Notes: generated from the letters alone by a model not told the origin. Positions 55,355-64,000 are shown, counted from the stretch's first letter. The stretch: 64,000 bases of DNA from Lichenihabitans psoromatis (GCF_004323635.1 NZ_CP036515.1:1378501-1442500), one strand, 5' to 3'. Made by a program: numbers and translations.

Positions 55355-56482
55355 CTAATCCCCGATGAGCTTGACGGTCTGGCCGTCCGTCAATGAATGC
55401 ACACCGGCCGTGATGACACGGTCGCCGGCCGCCAAACCGTCGATCACGACGACCTCGTCGGAGGGCAGATGCGCTGGAGCGATGCTCTCGCCCAGATGAG
55501 CGTCAGGCGGGCCGGCGAGAGTCACCGCGCGTCGCTCTGCCGTCTTGCCGGTGGTGAACAACCAGACGAAACGCTTGCCGGACTGTTCGAGAATTGCGGT
55601 CGCCGGAAGCGTGAAACGCGGCGAAATCGGACGCACAAGCGTGATCGTCACGGTGGTGCCGAGCCGGAAGGCTTGTAACGGATCCGTCAGGGTCAGCCGC
55701 ACCCGCCGCGTCCGGGTCGATGCGTCCGCTTGGGGCGCGATCTCGCGGACCGCGCCGCTCGCCGAGACGGAGGCGTCGGCCTGAAGCGAGACCGCGAAGA
55801 CGGCACCTGGCTTGACCGCGCCGACGAGGTCATCGGGAACATCGAAAACCGCATCCCGAATGGCCGGACGCGCGACCGTCACGATCGTCTGTCCGGTCGA
55901 GACGACCTGACCGACTTCGGCACTGTAAAGCGTGACCACGCCATCATGGTCGGCGTTCAAATCCGTATAGCCGAGCTGCTCCTGCGCTTTCTGCAGGGCG
56001 GCTTTTGTCTGATTGACGCGGGCTTCCGCCGTATCGTTGGCCGCGACGGCCGTATCGACCTGGGATTGAGCCACGCTGCCGGTCTGGATCAAGATGCGCT
56101 GCCGCGCCAACGTCGCGACCGCATTGGATAATTGAGCCTGGGCATTGGCGAGATCAGCCTGCGCCGACATCAGTGCAAGTCGTGGCAAAGTCTGGTCGAG
56201 GGAAGCGAGCCGGTCGCCCGCCACGACTTGATCTCCGACATTGCGATCCCGCGTGACGATGCGGCCCGCCGCACGGAAGCCAAGCGTCGATTGGTAACGC
56301 GGTTCGACCGTGCCGGTGAACGGTCCAAAAACGTCGGCCGTGGTCGGCGTGACGACGGTCGTCAGCACCGGCCGGATCGCCGGCGGCGGCGGATCGTCCT
56401 GTGTATGGCGATCGCAACCCGACAACAGGGTCGCGAGGATGGCAGCGGCGGCGACCTGCCGCAGACGTCGAGGCGTCGTCAT
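55355..56482 (-). CDS. RND periplasmic adaptor (lipoprotein)
   Basis: This 375-residue membrane-fusion protein has a lipoprotein signal (LATLLSGC, lipidated Cys near residue 23), a split lipoyl domain (AGRIVTRDRNVGDQVVAGDRLASLD and TDLNADHDGVVTLYSAEVGQVVSTG), a helical hairpin with Q-rich heptads, and a beta-barrel/MP domain (VFAVSLQADASV...LAAGDRVITAGVHSL). It connects the RND pump to the outer membrane. Its ATG overlaps the stop of the upstream adaptor gene. Confidence 0.92.
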   Translation of the reverse strand: MTTPRRLRQVAAAAILATLLSGCDRHTQDDPPPPAIRPVLTTVVTPTTADVFGPFTGTVEPRYQSTLGFRAAGRIVTRDRNVGDQVVAGDRLASLDQTLPRLALMSAQADLANAQAQLSNAVATLARQRILIQTGSVAQSQVDTAVAANDTAEARVNQTKAALQKAQEQLGYTDLNADHDGVVTLYSAEVGQVVSTGQTIVTVARPAIRDAVFDVPDDLVGAVKPGAVFAVSLQADASVSASGAVREIAPQADASTRTRRVRLTLTDPLQAFRLGTTVTITLVRPISPRFTLPATAILEQSGKRFVWLFTTGKTAERRAVTLAGPPDAHLGESIAPAHLPSDEVVVIDGLAAGDRVITAGVHSLTDGQTVKLIGD

Positions 56483-57594
56483 GGCGTGTCTCCGGTCGCG
56501 ATGTCGACCTTTTGACCGGGCCGGAGAAGTTGCAGGCCCGCCGTGACCACGCGAGTTCCGCTGTCGAGCCCCCCCGAGAGAACGACAATGCCGGCGCCAT
56601 ACCGATCGACCGACACCGTCTTGAGCGAAACGACGTCACCCTCTCCAACGACCCAGACGGCGGGTTTTGATTGCCACTCAAATAAAGCGCTCCACGGAAC
56701 GCTCACCTCGTTTTTGCGATCCCATCGCCCGCGCCCGATCACGGCCGCGCCGAGGGTCATTTTCGGGGGGGTCGTGTCGAGCCCGACCTTGATCTTGATC
56801 GTGCTGGTCGCGGCATCGACCAAGGGCGAGATCTCGCGCACATGCGCAGTCGCCGTCACGCTCGGATCGGACTGGAGCTCGATGTCGACGACCTTACTCT
56901 CGAATGGCTTGGTCAGCAGGGCCTCGTAGACGTTGAAGACCGCGTCGCGCGGCCCGTCTTGCGCTACCGAGAACACCGTCTGTCCGGCTTGGGCGACCTG
57001 GCCGGTCTCCGCATTGCGCGACACGATCACGCCCGCGACCCCCGGCCTCAGATCCGTATAGGACAGTTGCTCCAGCGCCGTACTGAGCGCGGCGCGGGCG
57101 GCTTCGACCTGAGATTGGGTCGTCTGCAGGGTCTCCTTGGCCTGATCGAAACCGGCGCGGGTCGCGTAGCCGTTTCCGAGCAGCGTTTGCTGCCGGGCGA
57201 AGGTGGACTGCGCCTGCTGCAACAAAGCTTCGGCCGAGGCCAATCCGGCCTGCGCGTTGTCGACATCCGCCTTCTGCTCGGTCGGATCGAGACGCGCGAG
57301 CACGTCCTCCGGGCCGACATGCTGGCCGACCTCGACGAGGCGCTCGATGATCTTTCCGGTCAGCCGGAAGGAAATGTCGGATTGGACGCGCGCCGCGATC
57401 TCGCCCGATAGCGAAATGTCCGATTGGACGCTCGATGCCGTCACCGTGGTGGCTTTTACGCGCACGAGATCCACGCGTGCGGCCTCGGCGGCTCGTCCGG
57501 GCTGCGCCAGCATGAGACAGACGCCGGTCGCGATCGTCGTACCCCATCGACGATGACGTTGCTCAGGATGCGATCGGCCGGGTCGGGACAGCAT
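56479..57594 (-). CDS. Second RND periplasmic adaptor
   Basis: This 371-residue membrane-fusion protein has an N-terminal signal (TTIATGVCLMLAQPGRAAEAA), lipoyl halves (GKIIERLVEVGQHVGPEDVLARLDPTEQ and DLRPGVAGVIVSRNAETGQVAQAG), a coiled-coil hairpin, and GLDSGTRVVTAGLQLLRPGQKV at the C-terminus. It is a paralogue of the next gene. Two adjacent adaptors for one RND pump are found in some proteobacterial operons and could form a mixed adaptor ring. It is not lipidated. Confidence 0.9.
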   Translation of the reverse strand: MLSRPGRSHPEQRHRRWGTTIATGVCLMLAQPGRAAEAARVDLVRVKATTVTASSVQSDISLSGEIAARVQSDISFRLTGKIIERLVEVGQHVGPEDVLARLDPTEQKADVDNAQAGLASAEALLQQAQSTFARQQTLLGNGYATRAGFDQAKETLQTTQSQVEAARAALSTALEQLSYTDLRPGVAGVIVSRNAETGQVAQAGQTVFSVAQDGPRDAVFNVYEALLTKPFESKVVDIELQSDPSVTATAHVREISPLVDAATSTIKIKVGLDTTPPKMTLGAAVIGRGRWDRKNEVSVPWSALFEWQSKPAVWVVGEGDVVSLKTVSVDRYGAGIVVLSGGLDSGTRVVTAGLQLLRPGQKVDIATGDTP

Positions 57595-57672
57595 GTGGTA
57601 AAACTCGGCTCACGAGGGTTGATCGCTGCGATATACAACGATACAAAGAAACCGTCCAGCCGGATTTTTTTA

Positions 57673-58260
57673 ATGAACCAACCTGTTCAAACGCGTAGTA
57701 TCGAGACGCTTCGGAAAATTTTGGAAGCCGCCGAGGCGGTCATTGGTCGTTCAGGCGCCCAACGGCTCACAATGGATGCCGTGGCGGCGGAAGCGGGCAT
57801 CAGCAAGGGTGGCGTGCTGCATCACTTCCGCACGAAGGAAGGCCTGATCGCCGCGCTGGTGCGCGCGCGGCTGGAACGGTATGTGGCGGAGTATAAGGAG
57901 GAAGAGGCGGCGGCCGGCCCTGGAGAGGCGGCTTACGTGGTCGCCATGATCCGGCATATGAAACGGATGTATAGCGACGACGATGGATTTCCGCGCTCGT
58001 TGCTGGTCGCCGCCACCGATCATCCAGCCGCGCTTGAGGAATTTCGCGCTGTGCTACGGCAAAAGCTCGATGAGAGACGGGACGGACAGATACCAGAGGT
58101 TGGGGTCGCGATGCTGTTCGCGACGTTGGGGCTTTTGCTGACCAAGACCCTCGGCTTCGTCGATCTCTCGACGGACGAGCTTAATTCCATTTGTAAATCA
58201 TTCGAACGGCTCGCATCGTCTCCATCGACGATCGCCGCGCCCACCGAAACCGTCGACTAA
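57673..58260 (+). CDS. TetR-family regulator of the RND operon
   Basis: This 195-residue repressor has an N-terminal helix-turn-helix (ILEAAEAVIGRSGAQRLTMDAVAAEAGISKGGVLHHFRTKEGLIAAL) and a C-terminal ligand domain (FLIKE-type helices about 90-190, TetR_C_37-like with HPAALEEFRAVL). It is divergent from the three-gene RND operon across 78 bp, the standard layout for an efflux repressor. No clear palindromic operator was identified. Confidence 0.9.
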   Translation: MNQPVQTRSIETLRKILEAAEAVIGRSGAQRLTMDAVAAEAGISKGGVLHHFRTKEGLIAALVRARLERYVAEYKEEEAAAGPGEAAYVVAMIRHMKRMYSDDDGFPRSLLVAATDHPAALEEFRAVLRQKLDERRDGQIPEVGVAMLFATLGLLLTKTLGFVDLSTDELNSICKSFERLASSPSTIAAPTETVD

Positions 58261-58276
58261 ACCGACAATTGGCCCC

Positions 58277-58474
58277 TCAGCCTTGCAGGCGTTGCAGAAC
58301 CTTTTGCCGCTCCGCCGCAAGCGATCCACTCCGCTCGGCGCGCGTCAGAGCGGATAGCAACATCGGGTAACCAATCAGCGCTTGTGCTTGCTGTGCCGGC
58401 TGCTGTGCTAGAATAGGCGCTAGAAAAGCCTTCGGGATGTTCGATAATCCATGGCTGATCAGAAGATTCAACAT
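58277..58474 (-). CDS. Small hypothetical protein
   Basis: I do not recognise this 65-residue protein (MLNLLISHGLSNIPKAFLAP...ILAQQPAQQAQALIG...RQKVLQRLQG). It is supported by GGGGAG eight bases before the ATG and by its separate position between the TetR gene and the DUF768-like gene. It is amphipathic and glutamine-rich in the middle. It lies convergent to the TetR gene. Confidence 0.5.
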   Translation of the reverse strand: MLNLLISHGLSNIPKAFLAPILAQQPAQQAQALIGYPMLLSALTRAERSGSLAAERQKVLQRLQG

Positions 58475-58546
58475 AACTAAGCTCCCCTCGCGTCGTTAAT
58501 TCTTACCACTTCGTTACGGTTGCGTATCGAATTGATGAGAATTCGG

Positions 58547-58807
58547 TTAACGCGAACTGCGTTGAGGGCGTGTCGCGGCTTGGTCCACCGCATCCTGCGC
58601 GATGTTCAGAGCTAACCGCATATGCTCGTCGAGGTCGCCGACCTCGGTTTCGAAATCAGCGCGCGTGATCTGCTGAGCCGCCGCCAAGGCGACGCAGTCT
58701 GCCGCAAGCTGTGCGGCCTCGGTGGTGTCTCCGGCCGCCTTCATGCCGCTCGGATGCACGTTGGTGACGATCCAACTTCCCAGAAACGCTTCAGCTTGAT
58801 GGCTCAC
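58547..58807 (-). CDS. DUF768-like small protein
   Basis: This 86-residue protein starts at GTG with GAGGGT six bases upstream. FLGSWIVTNVHPSG near the start and the two-helix remainder (AADCVALAAAQQITRADFETEVGDLDEHMRLAL) resemble DUF768 (FLnnWI.nNV...), a family of small proteins common in Rhizobiales with unknown function. Confidence 0.62.
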   Translation of the reverse strand: MSHQAEAFLGSWIVTNVHPSGMKAAGDTTEAAQLAADCVALAAAQQITRADFETEVGDLDEHMRLALNIAQDAVDQAATRPQRSSR

Positions 58808-58932
58808 GACGACCCTCGTTCATTATCGAGGACTTAACGCAATCGCCACGGCTAAGTTCAACCTTGATCGGCCAGATGGGCGGGCTCAAAGCGAGGATCT
58901 TAGGATCCGCCTCTTGCCTGTCGGGCTTGGTT

Positions 58933-59148
58933 CTACTCGGCGTGAGCCAAGCGGTCGATCAAAGTGGCGCGGCTGCGAAAGTTGCGGCTGACCGTGTTGG
59001 GCGTGACGCCAGCCATGTCGGCGATCGTGCGGCGCTTCAGAAGATCGATCCCTCCACCCGAAAAGATCTCGCGGGCCGCGACGAGGATACGATCACGCTC
59101 GCCTGTCTCCGGGGTGGACCGCGGGGTGTGCTGGAAACGGTCGGTCAT
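58933..59148 (-). pseudogene. Truncated TetR-type regulator remnant
   Basis: The 71-residue frame MTDRFQHTPRS...RILVAAREIFSGGGIDLLKRRTIADMAGVTPNTVSRNFRSRATLIDRLAHAE contains a TetR-type helix-turn-helix but stops where the ligand-binding domain should begin. No continuation was found in the other frames downstream. It is either a degraded TetR gene or a stand-alone DNA-binding protein. Confidence 0.5.
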
Positions 59149-59383
59149 GGCACGCCGGCTTTCTTCAAAGGGCGCCCCGATCCGTTTCCGCACAGTGGCG
59201 TATCGTTCCGGGACGCTTGTCGTCGATCAACCTGAAGTTGCACGTGGCGTGCCCGCCCAAATCCTCGCAGCCTGTTCCAATCGAGGATGGAACGTCGGCC
59301 CAACGCAGATCACGATCGATCAAGAAAGTGATTGACTATGATCTGTTCGGATTTAAGCTCTCGATCAGACGGCAGGAAAAGCC

Positions 59384-60184
59384 ATGAAACCAGATCGCCT
59401 CGAAGCGCTTCGCCACCATCTCTATGCCCAGGGCACCTGCTCGATCGAAGAGTTGGCGAGCGCCACGGGTGCGTCGGTCGCGACCATCCGGCGGGATCTC
59501 ACGACGCTCGAGCAACAGGGGATTGTGAGCCGCACCCATGGTGGTGCCAGGATCGCGGCGGGCGCGCAGATCGAAGTGGCATTTTCGGTGCGGGAGCGTC
59601 AGCAACTGGCTGAGAAGCGCGCCATCGCGGCCAAAGCCTACGATCTCATTCGCCCGCAAAGCTCCGTCTTTCTCGATGCAGGCACCACAGTCCTGCAACT
59701 GGCCCGCCGTCTGCGGGTCAGCCCGATGCCGCTGACGATCTTTACCAACGGTCTCATGGTGGCGCAGGAGCTCATGAATGTGCCGCAGCTTCGCGTCACC
59801 CTCTTGGGTGGCCAGTTGCGAAGCGAGAATGCCTCACTTGTCGGCCCGGCCGCCGAGGCCATGCTCGATCGGCTCTGGTTTGATCAGCTTTTTCTCGGCG
59901 CCAGCGCAATCGGCGACGACGGCGGCATCTATAGTGTCGATGCCAGCGAGGCGAGCCTCAACGACCGGATGATGGAGCGATCGGCCGCCGTCACGGTTCT
60001 GGCCGACGCCAGCAAATTCGGTCGTCGCACCACCTATCTGGTGGCCATGCTGGCGCCGCCTATGCGGGTGATCTCGGACAAGCAACTGGCGGCAGCGCGG
60101 CAACGCCGGCTGCGCGAGGCGGGCGTCGACCTCGTGATCGCGCCCGACACGCTTGGCCCCACTTCAAGCGCGCCGACGCCATGA
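59384..60184 (+). CDS. DeoR-family regulator of the sugar operon
   Basis: This 266-residue regulator has a helix-turn-helix (RLEALRHHLYAQGTCSIEELASATGASVATIRRDLTTLEQ) and a DeoR sensor domain (LDAGTTVLQLARRL, FTNGLMVAQEL, LLGGQLRSENASLVGPAAEAML, VLADASKFGR). AGGAAAAGCC precedes the ATG. Its stop overlaps the start of the BadF-type kinase gene, so regulator, kinase and transporter form one operon. A phosphorylated sugar is the likely inducer. Confidence 0.92.
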   Translation: MKPDRLEALRHHLYAQGTCSIEELASATGASVATIRRDLTTLEQQGIVSRTHGGARIAAGAQIEVAFSVRERQQLAEKRAIAAKAYDLIRPQSSVFLDAGTTVLQLARRLRVSPMPLTIFTNGLMVAQELMNVPQLRVTLLGGQLRSENASLVGPAAEAMLDRLWFDQLFLGASAIGDDGGIYSVDASEASLNDRMMERSAAVTVLADASKFGRRTTYLVAMLAPPMRVISDKQLAAARQRRLREAGVDLVIAPDTLGPTSSAPTP

Positions 60185-61158
60185 GCCGGGATCTGCTTCT
60201 CGGACTAGATGGCGGCGGGTCGAAGACGATCCTGGCATGCGTTGATCGCCAGGGCTCGATCGTGGCGCTTCGGCACGGCACGGCCCTCGATCCGATGGCC
60301 GATCCGGATTGGCCGACACGGCTCGCCGATCTCCTCGCAAGTCTCCAGGATCTGCTGCCGGACGTCAGCCGTGCGGTGCTCGGGCTGCCGTTTCATGGCG
60401 AGGTGGAGGCGATCTCGCGGCAACAGAATGCGGTCGCGGCCTCGCTTCTCGCCATGCCCTGCGAAGTGCTGAACGACGTTCATGTGGCGTTCGAGGGCGC
60501 CCTCGCGGGCAGGCCGGGCGTCCTGGCGCTGGCCGGAACCGGCTCGATGGGCTGGGCCGGTGACGGCCGCGACCGTCATGTCCGGGTCGGCGGCTGGGGC
60601 GACCTTCTCGGCGACGAGGGAAGCGCCCATTGGGTCGGGCGCGAAGCTCTCTCACAGATGACCCAGGCGCTCGACGGCCGCAGCGCCGATAAGGCCTTCG
60701 CCGATGCGCTGCTGGCCCGTCTGCGGATCAGTGAGGCCGAGGTGATCGGCTGGTCCTATCTGAACAGCAGTCGTCGGTCCGATGTCGCGGCCTTGGCCGA
60801 AGTGGTCGACGACCTCGCTGAAACCGGCAATGCGACCGCGCTCACAATTCTGTCCCGCGCGGCCGATCATCTCATCGACCACGTGCGGGCCGCCGCACGG
60901 CGCATCGGGACCCCGCAGCCGCTCGTCTGGAGCCATGCGGGCGGGCTGTTTCGCAGCGCGACCGTGCTGCGGCTGATGACGGAGGCGCTCGGCGCCCCGG
61001 TCGCGCCAAATCTGCCGCCCATCGGCGGTGCGATCCTGCGGGCCGCACGACAATCGGGATGGACGACGGACGATCCGGCTTGGCGCGCCCGCCTCGCGGC
61101 GTCTTTCGCAGCGACGATCCGGCCCGGCGGTTTCCGGCATAGTGGGAGTGTAGCATGA
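60181..61158 (+). CDS. BadF/BadG/BcrA/BcrD-type sugar kinase (GlcNAc kinase-like)
   Basis: This 325-residue ASKHA-fold ATPase starts MSRDLLLGLDGGGSKTILACVD (phosphate 1), has VLNDVHVAFEGAL, the motif VLALAGTGSMGWAG (phosphate 2), GWGDLLGDEGSAHWVGREAL and a late SHAGGLFRS (adenosine loop). This is the pattern of N-acetylglucosamine kinases of the BadF group. In an operon with a DeoR regulator and a sugar importer it would phosphorylate the imported sugar; an amino sugar is the best guess. It overlaps both neighbours by four bases (ATGA). Confidence 0.88.
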   Translation: MSRDLLLGLDGGGSKTILACVDRQGSIVALRHGTALDPMADPDWPTRLADLLASLQDLLPDVSRAVLGLPFHGEVEAISRQQNAVAASLLAMPCEVLNDVHVAFEGALAGRPGVLALAGTGSMGWAGDGRDRHVRVGGWGDLLGDEGSAHWVGREALSQMTQALDGRSADKAFADALLARLRISEAEVIGWSYLNSSRRSDVAALAEVVDDLAETGNATALTILSRAADHLIDHVRAAARRIGTPQPLVWSHAGGLFRSATVLRLMTEALGAPVAPNLPPIGGAILRAARQSGWTTDDPAWRARLAASFAATIRPGGFRHSGSVA

Positions 61159-62423
61159 CCAAAACATGGTTGAGGGCCGTGTTGGCCGGCACCGTGGCAG
61201 CCGTAGCCCTGATGGCGATCCCCGCCTCGGCGCAGACCAAGCCTTATGCGGGCCAGAGCATTACCGTGCTGCTTCCCCCGTGGGGCACGCTGCCGAAGGA
61301 TATGACCGACCGCTTCACGGCGCAGACCGGGATCGCGCTCGATATGCAGACGCTCGGTTGGGACGACATCCGCACCAAGATCGTGACCTCGACCTTGGCC
61401 GGCACCGCACCAGCCGATGTGACGGAGGTCGATTGGTCCTGGGTTGGGCAGTTCGGCGCCGCCGGCTGGTACGAACCCCTCGACGGCATGGTGGATGCCA
61501 GCCTGCGGAAGGATCTGCCGACCGACAAGATCTTCACCTATGACGGCAAGCTGATCGCGGTCCCGTATAATAACGATTATCGCGTCCTGATCGTCAACCA
61601 GGAGCAGATGAAGAAAGCCGGGATCGACAAGCCGCCCGCCACCATGGACGAGCTTTTGACCGATGCGAAAGCCGTGAAGGCCAAGGCCGGCGTCACGTAT
61701 CCGATCGGCTTGCCGATGTCGGCGACCGAGGGGTCGGCCACCGCCTGGTACCTCCTGACCAAGGCGTTTAATGGCGAGCTGTTCGACAAGGACGGCAAGG
61801 CGCTGTTCACGACACCGGATTCGGCCGGCTACAAGGCTTTGGCCTTCGAAGCCGAGGCCCTGAAGGCAGGCTTGATCGATCCGGCGTCGACGGGCCTGAA
61901 GGACGTCGATATCCAGGAATTGTTCAAGAGCGGTCAGATCACCTTCGATCTCGCCGGCTGGGCCGGCAATCTCGCGCTCTACAACGACAAGGACAAATCG
62001 AAGGTCGCCGGACAGGCGATCGCGGCGCTGATGCCCAACGTCACGGGAAAGAGCCGGACCTTCGGTCTGCCGGGCGCTGTCGGTATTCCCAAAGCCTCGA
62101 CCCACAAACAAGCGGCCGCCGCCTTCATCAATTGGCTGCTGCAACCCGAGAACCAAGCCGAATGCTACACGGCTCTCGGCAATTTGCCGACCCGCACCAG
62201 CGTGCTGACCTCGCTCAACCAGGAGGGGAAGCTTGCCGGGGGTTCCGTATTGATCGAGGAAGCCGCTCTCGTCGAGCCCCTGTTCGCGCAGGGCACGCCG
62301 GGCTGGTATCCGCAATTCTCGAGTGCGGCCGCGACCGCTATCAATCAGGTCGCAAAGGGTCAGCTGACGGTCGATCAAGCCGTCAAGCAGATCGCGGCCG
62401 GCGCTGAAGACGCGATGAAGTGA
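61155..62423 (+). CDS. Sugar ABC transporter substrate-binding protein
   Basis: This 422-residue family 1 solute-binding protein has a Sec signal peptide (VLAGTVAAVALMAIPASAQ, cleavage after ASAQ). Family marks include ITVLLPPWGTLPKDMTDRFTAQTGIAL, VDWSWVGQFGAAGWYEPL, and AAAFINWLLQPENQAECYTALGNLPTR. It would deliver an oligosaccharide or amino sugar to the two permeases that follow. GGGAG precedes the ATG. Confidence 0.93.
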   Translation: MTKTWLRAVLAGTVAAVALMAIPASAQTKPYAGQSITVLLPPWGTLPKDMTDRFTAQTGIALDMQTLGWDDIRTKIVTSTLAGTAPADVTEVDWSWVGQFGAAGWYEPLDGMVDASLRKDLPTDKIFTYDGKLIAVPYNNDYRVLIVNQEQMKKAGIDKPPATMDELLTDAKAVKAKAGVTYPIGLPMSATEGSATAWYLLTKAFNGELFDKDGKALFTTPDSAGYKALAFEAEALKAGLIDPASTGLKDVDIQELFKSGQITFDLAGWAGNLALYNDKDKSKVAGQAIAALMPNVTGKSRTFGLPGAVGIPKASTHKQAAAAFINWLLQPENQAECYTALGNLPTRTSVLTSLNQEGKLAGGSVLIEEAALVEPLFAQGTPGWYPQFSSAAATAINQVAKGQLTVDQAVKQIAAGAEDAMK

Positions 62424-62448
62424 CGATGACGCGCGCGGGTCGACGATC

Positions 62449-63372
62449 ATGAGCGCCATTCCGGCCTCGGCCGACACGCCGGTCACGACCCGCGCGCGCT
62501 GGTTCGGCGCGGAGGCATGGCTCGGCCTTGCCTTCGCGGCGCCCATCGCGGTGCTGATGGGCGGACTGGTGCTCGGCCCGGTTCTGTTCACTCTCTGGGA
62601 CAGCCTGCATCGGGTCGATCCGATGCGACCCGGTACGCCGTTCATCGGCTTGCGGCATTACATCGACCTGTTCGCCGACCCGAACGTCCAGGCGGCCTGG
62701 CTCAACACCTTCGCCTATGTGGCGATTGCGGTCGTGGCCGAAACGCTGGGTGGTCTCGGGGTGGCGCTGCTGCTCCATCAGGTCCGAACGGGGCGGCGCT
62801 GGTTGCTGGCCGCGATGGTTCTGCCCTGGGCGCTGCCGCCGGTCGTCAATGCGATCGTCTGGCTGTGGATCTACAATCCGAGCTACGGCCTTCTCAACAG
62901 CCTGTTGAAGAGCGCGGGCCTGATCACGACCAACCATGTCTGGTTCAACGATCATACGACCGCGCTGCTGCTGATCGGGCTCGTCCACGTCTGGCGCATG
63001 CTGCCCTTGACGGCCATCATCCTGCTGGCCGCGCTGCAGAGCGTCCCCGGCGAGCTCTACGAGGCGGCGCGTCTCGATGGCGCCGGCCCGATCAAGTGCT
63101 TTCGCATGATCACGCTGCCGCTGATCTCGGGGGGCCTTGCGATCGCGCTCAGCCAGTCGACCGTCTTCGCTTTCAACCTGTTCGACGAAGCGTGGATCCT
63201 GGCGGGGTCGAGCCTCGATACGCGAACCATCGTGGCGCAGGTCTATATGTCGGCGTTCCAGAACCTGCATTTTTCCTACGGCATGGCGCTGTCGGTGCTG
63301 ATCATGATCGCCTCGCTCCTGGTGTCGCTGATCTACGTGCTGCGCGTCTATCGCGAAACGAGGTTCGACTGA
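62449..63372 (+). CDS. Sugar ABC transporter permease (MalF type)
   Basis: This 307-residue membrane protein has six predicted segments and the EAA loop SVPGELYEAARLDGAGPIKCFRMITLPLI, which docks the ATPase. It is preceded by the binding-protein gene (25 bp gap), and its stop shares a base with the next permease start (TGATG). No ATPase gene is visible before the window ends. Confidence 0.94.
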   Translation: MSAIPASADTPVTTRARWFGAEAWLGLAFAAPIAVLMGGLVLGPVLFTLWDSLHRVDPMRPGTPFIGLRHYIDLFADPNVQAAWLNTFAYVAIAVVAETLGGLGVALLLHQVRTGRRWLLAAMVLPWALPPVVNAIVWLWIYNPSYGLLNSLLKSAGLITTNHVWFNDHTTALLLIGLVHVWRMLPLTAIILLAALQSVPGELYEAARLDGAGPIKCFRMITLPLISGGLAIALSQSTVFAFNLFDEAWILAGSSLDTRTIVAQVYMSAFQNLHFSYGMALSVLIMIASLLVSLIYVLRVYRETRFD

Positions 63373-64000
63373 TGACCCGTTCGCTGTCCGGCCGCCTCGG
63401 CATCGGGGTCGGCGTCGTCTGTCTGCTGCTCTGGTCGCTCGGGCCGATCTATTGGTCGATTGCGACCAGCTTCACGCGCCCGGCCGATCTCGTGTCGCAG
63501 ACGCCGCATTTCTTCCCGCCGAGCATCACGTTCGAGCATTATGCCAACCTGCTTGGGGGCACGAGCTCCTATCAGGGAACCGCGACCCAATCGGTGTGGC
63601 CGCAGTTCAGCCGGGCGCTGATCAATTCGCTGGTCACGACGCTCGCGGCCACCGCCATCACGGTGTTGCTGGCCGCCTTTGGGGGCTATGCCTTTGTGCG
63701 CCTGAGGTTTCCAGGGCGCGACGTGATCTTCGTGCTGGTGGTCGCGACCTTGGCGATCCCAGCCTATACGGTGATGATCCCGCTCTATCGTCTGATGATC
63801 GCGCTACGGCTCGTCGACACCTATCTTGGCGTCACGCTGATCTATGTGTCGGCCTTCCTGCCGCTCGCGCTCTGGCTCATGCGAAGCGTGTATCAATCGC
63901 TGCCGGTGTCGCTCGAAGAAGCGGCTTGGCTCGATGGCGCGGGTCGCGTCTACACGCTCGTCCGCATCGTGCTGCCGCTCGCCGCGCCGGGCTTGATCGC
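63372..64000 (+). CDS. Sugar ABC transporter permease (MalG type), 3' end outside window
   Basis: Reading from the ATG at 63372 gives MTRSLSGRLGIGVGVVCLLLWSLGPIYWS, a periplasmic loop with FFPPSITFEHYANLLGG, and transmembrane helices up to the EAA loop VSLEEAAWLDGAGRVYTLVRIVLPLAAPGL near residues 177-207. The frame is open to the window end, so 209 residues are visible. It pairs with the MalF-type permease; the ATPase may follow outside the window. Confidence 0.92.
   Translation, partial: MTRSLSGRLGIGVGVVCLLLWSLGPIYWSIATSFTRPADLVSQTPHFFPPSITFEHYANLLGGTSSYQGTATQSVWPQFSRALINSLVTTLAATAITVLLAAFGGYAFVRLRFPGRDVIFVLVVATLAIPAYTVMIPLYRLMIALRLVDTYLGVTLIYVSAFLPLALWLMRSVYQSLPVSLEEAAWLDGAGRVYTLVRIVLPLAAPGLI

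Overview
This 64 kb window is chromosomal DNA from a GC-rich alphaproteobacterium, most likely order Hyphomicrobiales (Rhizobiales). The main clues are a hisA-hisF-hisE block followed by coaA, a rhizobial-type GlpSTPQV glycerol ABC transporter with its DUF2160 membrane protein, and a glutathione-independent formaldehyde dehydrogenase. The genus cannot be fixed from the sequence. I found no rRNA, tRNA, CRISPR array or insertion sequence.

Layout. (1) 1-5.4 kb: the end of the histidine operon, with a lower-GC DUF3800 gene on the opposite strand splitting hisA from hisF, then hisE, an unusual SDR gene, coaA and a DUF4436 membrane protein. (2) 5.4-9.6 kb: formaldehyde dehydrogenase fdhA, a secreted fasciclin protein and a Do/HtrA serine protease. 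(3) 9.7-25.2 kb: a surface-glycan locus with five glycosyltransferases, a methyltransferase, a possible ChW-repeat protein and the full dTDP-L-rhamnose pathway (rfbC, rfbB, rfbD, rfbA). (4) 25.6-33.1 kb: an RTX beta-roll protein followed by its likely type I secretion ABC transporter, HlyD adaptor and a Sel1-repeat protein. A rhamnose/glycan locus next to an RTX protein and its exporter resembles S-layer loci such as Caulobacter rsaA. (5) 33.1-35.7 kb: a LysR regulator divergent from a VOC dioxygenase and an esterase, resembling MhqO/MhqD quinone detoxification. (6) 35.7-40.9 kb: an orphan SNF2-type helicase, a TPR protein, a DUF6065-like protein, a TfoX-like protein and an animal-type haem peroxidase.

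(7) 41.0-52.2 kb: a complete glycerol / glycerol-3-phosphate regulon. glpK, glpV, DUF2160, glpQ, glpP, glpT, glpS and glpR are on the minus strand, with an oxygenase gene coupled to glpR; glpD is divergent. TTCG-rich elements sit before both glpD and glpS and are candidate GlpR operators. (8) 52.3-58.3 kb: a tripartite-type RND efflux operon with two adaptor genes and a divergent TetR regulator, followed by small genes. (9) 59.4-64 kb: a second DeoR regulator in an operon with a BadF-type sugar kinase and a sugar ABC importer, whose last permease runs off the window.

The most notable features are the interrupted histidine operon (two terminator-like hairpins after hisA, and hisF starting 20 bp from a divergent gene), the candidate S-layer-like RTX/T1SS/glycan module, the glycosyltransferase-associated domains of unknown fold, and the candidate GlpR operators. 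All functional calls come from reading sequence motifs; no database search was run.
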